Positions 56,138 through 64,000 of a stretch of 64,000 nucleotides of DNA are shown here, one piece after another. Location: positions 4,278,001 through 4,342,000 of the forward strand of contig JAGTWJ010000002.1 in the NCBI GenBank assembly GCA_020064725.1. The letters run 5' to 3'. The notes beneath the pieces were generated by a model. It did not search any database. It was not told the DNA's origin and worked only from the letters and a program-made list of their open reading frames with translations. The position numbers and the translations under genes are program-made. Position 1 is the first letter of the stretch, and each line of letters begins with the position of its first letter. The DNA is from Drechslerella dactyloides. Its lineage: Eukaryota; Ascomycota; Orbiliomycetes; Orbiliales; Orbiliaceae.

Positions 56138-59100
56138 TGGTCACCCCTATTTTCTACATATCGCATCGTCTCGGTCAGGCAATTGGCGATATTCTTGTGC
56201 TCGCTTAGAAGCAAGCCCGGCTGTGGTGGCAGTGGAACCCCGAGATATCACGATGGACGAGGTCATAGTTGCAAATTCAATTGCATGCGCATCTTCACAA
56301 CATTGTGCAAATTAGGCATCCAATATTTCAGACGTCGCTCAGCTGGTATGGCAAGGCGGCGTGCTTCGTATTTCATCTCACTTGCGGTAACGAGAGAACT
56401 GGGGGGTTGCCTTCGCACCGGTCAGCCCTCTTCTCATCTCGTTAACCGGCTTGGGTGTCACAAAACATTCGGGACTCGCTGTCGGCCTGGCGGCGAGGGC
56501 GTAACGTTACAATTTGTTATCGCCTCTCGTTCGTTCGTTTAGATGATGTGAAACAATGAAGTCAAGAGGGGGACAGGCCGTCAAGTGGCCACAGCATGCC
56601 GCTCTCAGGGCTGCAGCTGAACTGTGGAGACTTTTTTGTGTTTATTCACGGCGGTACGGCGAGCTGGGTGCCAATAATCTCGCCCGACGCTGTGGTTACC
56701 TGCGGTGGGTTGAGACATAGGGAGGTGGAAAGCCCCTTCAGCCCTGCACAGCACGATCGATCTTGAAGATCTCTGTCAATCAGAGATGGCCCGTCAGCTG
56801 GCCATTGAAATTGCTGGGTTTGTTGTGCGACTCGACGCCTCTGTAGCCTTTTGTAATTAACCCTGGCCTGTCCGGCCAATGATCTAGTGAAAGCCACAGG
56901 TCTAGATCGTTGGATGGCGCATTAAGTGGTGTGATCAGGATCCCGATCTGACGCTGCGATTCACCGGAGATACCGAACGAAAAGGCTTTCTCAAGCCAGG
57001 GCAATGACCATCGGAAGAGCAAATCTCCTCAAATCGAGCGATCTGGAGTGGGATTTCCTCGCAATGACAGCGCCATACGTGATGTATCCCCGCGGCCTAA
57101 AGTGAGCACTGACAGCCACACTATCGGTTCGGGTTCTTTTGCTCTCGATCGATCGAAGGCTGCAGCCACACCTGCACTCTCGCTGATTCGACCTCATTCG
57201 GGAATTTGTGGCAGGTGAGTGCGTGCATGAGCGAGTGGGGTAAAGGGCTCCACTCGGCCTTAACCCTCGCGTTCTATTGCTCGCCGAGTTCTAGACTCTC
57301 GTCGCCGCGGGCTCCACCGTCGATGCGAATCGACCCCTCTGAGTGGCTCTGGCATTCAAAGTGCGGGGCCCACCAATAAAGCTAACTTCGGTCGGTGAGG
57401 ATGCGGTATTGAAGTTGTCTTGAGAGATCCAAGAATTCTTGCGGAGTGCATGCGCTAGTGGTGATGTCTGGGACGCCGACGCAACTGCAGTTGCTGTCGG
57501 GAATTCTGCGAGATGCCGTCTCTGCTGCATTTGGCCAGTTTTCTTGCCCGACTCTGGAGACTCGTGAAACGGCATTTTCCAAACATAACATCAAGTATTT
57601 CTGTACTCGGAAGTACGAGTGGAGTTATACGCCGATGAGGTAAACACGGCATCTTGGCCATGCAGCCGTGCGAAGATAAGGCTCAGCCTGGCGCTACACT
57701 GCACCGCTCCACAAGGTGGGTCCGGTCCGGTGATCGAGTGCAGGACTCGGATACCGTCCGCACATCCAAGCCGTGGATAGCATCAATCGGGGAATTTGAA
57801 ACACCGTGAACACAGCCCTTTCGTCAGGCTGCGCGTCCTTCACGTCAGATTGCAATATCCGGGACACGCGATCGATAGTCCATCCATCCATCCATCTGAC
57901 GAAACAAGGTCCACGTCCCATATCTTTTGTTTCGCTTGTTATTCTCGTAGCCCCGGCTCTCGTGGGGGCCTAGAGTAAGGCCGGATGAATGAACGATTGA
58001 ATTCAAATCATCTTAATTGTAGCCACGATCCGTGCAATGGCTAAGCTACCCTGGGCATCACGATCGACCGGCGGCCTACCATCGAAATAGGGCGGTCAGC
58101 TTACGCTATAGTACGAGGGGTGGGGAGAGCACCGTCCGTCTGTTCGCGTTAGACTTACTCGGATAAATGGAGGTGGACCCACAGGGCATATCGCGCGATG
58201 CGTCACAAGGCCTCGACGCGGCGGTACCGGTCGCAGGAATTATCGTGAACCCAGGCTTCGAACCCAGCTAGCGGGTTCCAATTGCAAGACCCATCGTTTA
58301 CCCGACAACAGCCTCGGCCGGTCGAGCTGTTCGCGTGGGACGTCGACATGCTCCAATTGACCTGTACCCCTCTCCATATGATGATTTAGTATCGGAATGC
58401 TATTGATGTCGTTGGGGGTCGTCGCGTACGTCAGGCACTATCGCAATGGTTAATTGATACGTTACATACCCTGCGCGCACGATCGAGGTTTTGAGCCTGA
58501 ATCTCCCGTACGTGGGATTCCAACAGTGCGTATGTGGCGTCATCGTGGATTGTAGTCTCCACCGCTGAGCAGAGAGCTCACGGGGCGATCAGGATGTAAT
58601 AATTCGATCGATGCAGAGGTTTGGAATCCCGAAGGGGATTGAGGACATGGCTGTTTGAAACACGCTCAAATCAATCGGTCAGCAGCTAGCTAGCCAACTT
58701 GTGGGGGCATCGGCCATCTTACACGCATGCACGCGCGCAAAGCTGCGATGCTTCAATCGACTAACCCGACCAGGTCGAATCGAGAAGTGCCGTAATCAAC
58801 TGATAGGAAAGTGAGCTTGTTCATGTGTGCGGAGCGTATCGCAGTAGCCAGATCCAGCTAGGGTGGGCACCTGCAACGAGCAGGTCTGCGTGCGAGAGTC
58901 TGCGCGATTCATTGGATCGCTCGCCGCATTTGCCTGTTTTGCGCGTCGGGAGCCTTGAGACGGTCAGTATCCTGCTTGATGGCGATGGCGTATTACATGA
59001 TGCTGCTGTCGAGCTCCAGGTAGACGCTGCCCGTCGAGGCAGTTTCCCGTCCGATCACGACGCCCGACACTGGTGTTGCGGGCGGTGGAAACGCTAGTCT

Positions 59101-59417
59101 GCAAAGCTGAAACCCGCCTCCTCGTCAACTGGGCCTAGTCTCGACACGACTACCTCTTTCGATCACACTTTTAACTCGCCCGGGACAGTACACGGTGAAC
59201 TGGGCTACCGTTCATCCTTTTTAGCGACGCCAGCGCTGCTGAATATCCATGGCGATATGCCATGCGGATATTAAACACGATGCCCATGAACAGGGGGCCA
59301 GCTGCGCGGCGCTGCTCGCTCGCTCAGTTCGCGACCAAGCACCAGCCGAGCTCCGACGAGAGCAAATCTCATCATGCATGTGTAGAGATAAGCTAGAAAA
59401 TATGTAAATTCTTTCCG

Positions 59418-59633
59418 TCAATGATTTGTCGTTAAGGCGTTTTCTGGCGTTAGCTGCTCCGAGTTTTTCTCGTGGTGTCGAGAGATCTCATCTCGCGACT
59501 GGGAGGCCCCCGGCGTCGACGGTGGAGAGATCTGGCTGGGTCCCGGGGTCGCCCTGGCGTTCCCTGGCTCGTCGTCTGGTATGGTATCGCCAAAGACAGA
59601 ACTTTGAGGGTCAGCTGCCCGGTGAGAGGACAT
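59418..59633 (-). CDS. Weak candidate small polar protein, 71 aa
   Basis: The frame starts MSSHRAADPQSSVFGDTIPD and continues polar and Pro/Ser-rich (TPGPSQISPPSTPGASQSRD) to a stop at 59418. The composition is like a disordered fungal protein segment. It has no domain and no supporting neighbour. It may be a short gene, the first exon of one, or chance. Confidence 0.3.
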   Translation of the reverse strand: MSSHRAADPQSSVFGDTIPDDEPGNARATPGPSQISPPSTPGASQSRDEISRHHEKNSEQLTPENALTTNH

Positions 59634-62600
59634 GGTGCTGATCAGGGTCCTGTCTATACAGGGAGGAGAATTGGGGCCCGAGAAATTGCATGCAGATGCT
59701 CGACCTCAACTCCACGCCGGCTTTCGGATCGCGGATTCGACTGGTTGATTCATGCTGGATCTCGTGATACCGATGGTATGTAAACTGAGTGGATGTGCAT
59801 TGCATTGGAATAGTTCATGCGACTGTGGACTCTTCGTCGTGCTGAACCCTGCGTCACGCTAGCGTTAGGCTAAAGTTGAAAGCTTTGAAGGGTTTCGAGG
59901 GTCCTTTCGGCCCTAGTTTACTTGCGGAAGCCTCTCAATTTTGCAACATGGCGCGACTGCATATATCGAACCCTTGAGGTTACACATTCTTGCAACACTC
60001 GAGTGCATTTCTCAAGTGGGTCTCGTCTCGAGAACCTCGCTCGCAAACAGCAATATTTCATGCACGAGCTGTGTCGCCTAGACGCGTCATGCAGCACCGC
60101 TCTAGTTCAGCGAAAAGCTTAATGCTATAAATAACGAATATTAGTACTTGGTGGTATTGTATGTATCAAGTGCTGCTAATACGCCGGCGTGCTATAACAT
60201 TATAATCTAAAAGCCACAGGCAAACTGATTGCTTATCAAAAAGCAGCATTGTATAATACAGTGCGCATTAGCGAGCCTCTCTTCGGACGGCGCTCCATCG
60301 TTCGCTCAAAGCAATCACAATGCAGCAGTCGTTTTAAACGTTTTATGTATAAAAAAAGACCTGAAGCCGGGGAAATTAGGTCCCGACTGGGTACCCCGAA
60401 CGCCCTGTCGGTTGGCTTTGGGCAAGTGGAGCCCGTTGCAGATGCAAGAGCTATTCTCGCTTGCCGTCGATAGACTCGGCCGGCAGCTCTCGGCCCAGGA
60501 CGGCAAGTCCTGCCCGCAGGGAATGAAATATCGGACGGTCGCGGCATACCTAAAGGGGAGGGAGCTTCCCTCGGGCGGGGTGCACAATGCATCGAAAGAG
60601 GTTGAAGAGGCGCGCCTTCCGGTAGACACATATGCACATGCGCATCTGCTCCTGCAGCCAGATACGGACCGAGTTCATAGATAGAATACTCGCCGGCCGG
60701 CCCTCCTCCACCCATTATTAAATTCTCAAACCGGTGTTTGAGCGTCGGCCCACCGGATTGCTCGATTTGTGCGACGGCTGCCGCTGCGCATTGTTACAGA
60801 CGGTGTTGACACGCAATGCTACGTTTCTAAATGGGTCGCCCTTCCCGAAGCAGGAGCGTTCTCGATCCGAGTTCCTGGACCTTCTAGAAGGATTGATGGA
60901 AACTTTGTTTGCTGCTGCTGCTGTGCGACAGGCTGCTGTGCTTTGCTGGGCTGCACTGTGCCGTTGCCCTAGTTGGGATTTCTTTGTGGAATATCATGCA
61001 TGCGGCCGCCGTGTTCCTCTCGGTGGATTAATATTACCCGACGCGACGTCATATCACCACATTGTCGCCGGTGCATATGTAGGAACGCGGGCGTAGGTTT
61101 CAAAGGTATTTTGCTATTTCGAGCGCTCGGGTAACAAGGAACATCGAGGTTCATTCGCAGGTCGTTATCGGGGGATGCCTTCCCGAAGATCTGGTCTCTC
61201 CGGAACAATAACGCCACGAAAGGATGACGATGTCTCGAGCTCCGAGGGAGCTCACGTAATGCTCAGGTGACGTTACTGCCATTCCAGCTGAAGGTTTTTT
61301 CCGCAGCAGCTCGGGGTTCTTGGCGCGCTGCGAATACCTCTGTCCGATCACCTGGGGACCCCCCGCCGGAGATCGAGGAGATTAGGAGTCGTCATTGCGC
61401 CGTAGGCTTCCAGCTCGTGCGCTCGGTGGGCGTCATTAGGTATCTATCAATTTCAGGAATCGGGTAGAAATTTGCGTCTATCGGTGGGGGGAGATTTGCG
61501 GTCCGGAATCTAAGCAGTCTCGGCGGGGGGACAGCTTGGTGACTGGCCAGGAACACGGACCCGATCGACTGGTGAGCATTTCAACCGCAGCGTTGCATTT
61601 TGGAGTGCGTGTTTCTCGATGCTGTTTGAACGTGAATCAAGTGTGCATACGTAGGTATGACAGCCTCTCAGCCTTTCGGCCAATATTAAACGTTCTATCG
61701 ATCGCTTAGGCTTCCTTGGGCGCTAAGGATAAGGTTGGCGCCTTGGGCTGCCCTGTGGACCTTGCCCGGCTGATCGTCATTGGAGGGAGCTCGACTGCCC
61801 GCGAGACGGGCAATACGGGGGGAATGTGGATATGACGCTGCAATGCGATGATATGGCTTTGTGCGTGTTCTCGTGACGTGACTCCAATGGCGAGCGGCCG
61901 AAGGATCTGGCGCAGCAGAATCCCAAACTCGATGCCGACGTTCGAACATTCCCAAGAAGAAGCAAACTGCATCGAGTCACGGCGAGCGAAAAAGCAAGGG
62001 CCAGCACGCAGAGAGCAGAGGTGCAGGAAGGCAGCTGTGATTGGAAGCCAAGGTTCATTTCTGCCAGGCACTGTCCCATCTCGTCAAGAGGCCAATCACC
62101 GGGCGGATTCAGCGCTCTGCACGGGGTGATACACCACCGCAGCATGCGCTAAAATGTTCGAGAAGAAAAGAAGAGAAGCATCGCCCTTCAAGGGTATTGC
62201 TGCCCTTGAATTTCCTGGATCAGTAAAATTTCCTCCTCGAGCCTTCGGTGCTCGCGCTTTCTTTGCTGTGTCAGGCAAGAAGGGAATCTCGCGAGGAGAT
62301 TTAGGAGGTCCAAACCAGACGGACCCGGAGTTCCTTCGTGCTGAGCTGTGAGTGCGATTGCCCTTGCGGCAGCTCATTCAGCAGAGCGGCCATCGTGCAT
62401 GCTCTGCATCTTCTGCTTTTGACGAAGAGAGGGAGATGTGGAGAGGTCATCTGGGCGAAATGGCCTGGAGAGATGCATTCTTTCGATGCAAGGGGAGCGG
62501 TGAACTCGAGATTTCCGCATCATGAGAGCCCGCGAGATGGGGGAATTGCACCGCAACGCAGCCCCGTGAAATTGGCATCGGCGGGACGCAACCTCCACAA

Positions 62601-63580
62601 CCTCCACCAACATCAAGCTCGCGACTTCTCTCTGACCGCCATCACGACGACGACCACGAGAGCACCACGGTGTGCGGCAGTTGGAGGGAGAGGCCTCCCA
62701 CGCCGGCCGGTCGGTGGATGGGGATGCATCGTAGCGAGGGGTCGTCTCAGGCCTGGCCAGGGGGCCCACACCCACTGGAGGGCGCCCGATTTCCGACTGC
62801 TGTGGGCAGAAACGGCCACGCATCATGGTCATGTCATCACGGTCGTGGCCTTGCCATTCGTGCCAGCTGGGCGGCCAGCGCGCAGGCTTGCCAGGCTTGC
62901 GAAAGCCGTCCTGTTCCTGAAACCGACCAGAACCAGTCACCTTCGGAGACAAAATTTGAGGGCGAGACAACCACATCATCGAAGCAGCCCGGCAGGCATT
63001 TCGCAGGGGCACCATCCCAGAACGGGCAGCGCGCCCTTCTTTCCTTTTTCTCTCGGTCTTCTCCTCTGGTCAGGCCACAAGAGGACTGGCGGCCAGGGTT
63101 GAATGGGCGATGATGCATGGCTCCCAAATTGTAATGCCCCCCCAATTTTTAATAAAAGACGGAGCTTTTGCTTTCTTTTTCCATGGTTTCTTCTTCCTCG
63201 CCGGCGGAGTTTGTTTTTCTGGAGGAGCTGAACCAATTTGCAGGCGATGGAGCCTTGCTCCCCCATCAGATACTGCCAAACGCTAGTGTGTCTGCGCTTG
63301 GGTGCCCGTCTGGTATATTATCTTGACGTCCCGCCCTTCGACCTCTCCAGATTTCAGTTTAGAATTCAGCTTCAACATCGGCATTGCACGAGATTTCACG
63401 ATACCCATATACACACACAGTCTTTTTCGTTCGACCACACGATACAGGATATCTCGAGCGCACCATTGGAAGCAAGTCTTTCAGCTCCACATATATCCAC
63501 TGCCGTCCATTCATTCATCCACCAGTCCATACTTCACGACAACGTCTATACAGACACATCCTCCTCAATATATATGCAAA

Positions 63581-64000
63581 ATGCGTCAATCCACATTAAC
63601 ATCCGCCGCCGTCGCCCTCTCCACAGTCCTCACCTCCCACAGAATATCGCACGCCTTCTTCGGCGGCTGGGCAGTAATTGCCAAGGGAGCCGATCGTGAG
63701 AGCAAGGACCTCGATGTCCTGGTCAAGGCTGAGAAGGACGACATCGTCAATCTCCTGACCAAGGGCATGGTGGGACTCAAGGGCGAAGATGTTGGCACCT
63801 GGATGGTCATTCCTCAGTCGAGAAGCGACTACGTCGCTTTCTTCTGGAAGGCTACTCCCACCTCCACTGAGATGGTTCTCGTTGAGCTCTTCATTGGTAC
63901 GTTCAAACTGTCAACAATCAGCTCTTTCGGAAAGCGCAAAACTAACAGTTCATGTTTAGGCCCAAAGACAAAGATCCCATCCACCGTCTCGCTCATCGTC
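63581..64000 (+). CDS. Nucleotidyltransferase-fold protein, 5' part, cut by window
   Basis: Exon 1 spans 63581-63896, the intron 63897-63959 (GTACGT to TTTAG), and exon 2 runs from 63960 out of the window, joined in phase 1 (LFIGPKTKIPS). Residues 1-22 are a helix (STLTSAAVALSTVLTSHRIS). Then comes HAFFGGWAVIAKGADRESKD with LDVLV: a Gly-Gly-aromatic turn at 28-30 followed by D43-L-D45, the layout of the active-site GG...DxD motif in minimal nucleotidyltransferases. Fungal members of this type (AbiEii-like or NTase-fold proteins) have unknown substrates. The third acidic residue would lie outside the window, so activity cannot be judged. The upstream region is CT/CA-rich, as in a normal leader. 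Confidence 0.62.
   Translation, partial: MRQSTLTSAAVALSTVLTSHRISHAFFGGWAVIAKGADRESKDLDVLVKAEKDDIVNLLTKGMVGLKGEDVGTWMVIPQSRSDYVAFFWKATPTSTEMVLVELFIGTFKLSTISSFGKRKTNSSCLGPKTKIPSTVSLIV

Larger units (their letters stand above)
52622..63580. other. Long stretch without convincing genes
   Basis: About 11 kb. ORFs of 60-250 codons occur on both strands, often overlapping in several frames, as expected in GC-balanced noncoding DNA. None shows recognisable motifs. A (GTT)6 run lies at 56118-56137. The segment 62340-63110 is open in several frames on both strands and may be a long leader or promoter of the gene at 63581. One weak small ORF (59418-59633, minus) is listed separately. Confidence 0.45.

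Noticed and set aside
58230..58300. GGCTTCGAACCCAGC resembling a tRNA T-loop
   Set aside because: No matching acceptor, D or anticodon stems could be folded around it by eye.
60229..60715. Overlapping 150-codon ORFs on both strands
   Set aside because: Both strands equally open, no family features; typical of GC-rich noncoding DNA.
62338..63102. 254-codon plus and 213-codon minus ORFs
   Set aside because: Open in several frames on both strands with His/Arg/Pro-rich translations; more likely promoter or leader of the gene at 63581.
1..64000. CRISPR arrays, rRNA genes, bacterial promoters or operons
   Set aside because: None seen; intron structure and gene content are fungal throughout.

Overview
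This is nuclear DNA of a filamentous ascomycete (Pezizomycotina). The genes carry short introns of roughly 50-210 bp with GTAAGT/GTGAGT-like donors, CTAAC/CTGAC branch sites and YAG acceptors. The gene content is typical of the group: an exocyst subunit, an M24B aminopeptidase, F-box proteins and small secreted proteins. I found no rRNA, tRNA, CRISPR array or bacterial-type operon. All models were spliced by eye and phase-checked, with no transcript or homology search. Family names rest on recognised motifs.

Left part (1-23 kb), gene-dense. In order: a peptidyl-tRNA hydrolase cut by the window edge (-); a 115-aa single-pass membrane protein (-); the nine-exon exocyst gene SEC8 (+); an Xaa-Pro aminopeptidase P gene (-) whose model needs a 7-nt microexon; divergent from it, a two-exon O-methyltransferase (+); a 663-aa disordered protein (+); two F-box genes arranged head to head; a 480-aa secreted orphan (+); and a two-exon small membrane protein (+).

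Middle (about 23-38.5 kb), AT-rich and gene-poor. It holds a broken F-box-type pseudogene, an intact two-exon secreted protein with QxW-like repeats, and a six-exon secreted zinc metallopeptidase (M35/lysine-specific type) whose HExxH motif is split by an intron. It also holds a secreted-protein gene put out of frame by one base in a homopolymer. The mix of decayed and intact secreted genes resembles the AT-rich accessory compartments of other fungi.

38.8-43.1 kb. Four small basic membrane-anchored proteins lie close together. Three share an unrecognised juxtamembrane motif, [LF][YF]G[RK]xLxRxER[RK], at nearly the same distance from the membrane segment. This cluster is the best candidate here for an undescribed family.

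43.1-64 kb. Mostly sequence in which I see no convincing gene. The exceptions are a two-exon acidic, probably nuclear protein at 51.4-52.6 kb, two weak small ORFs, and at the right edge the start of a predicted nucleotidyltransferase-fold protein.

The housekeeping genes act in separate processes (mitochondrial translation quality control, exocytosis, peptide turnover). No biosynthetic cluster or operon-like pathway links the neighbours.
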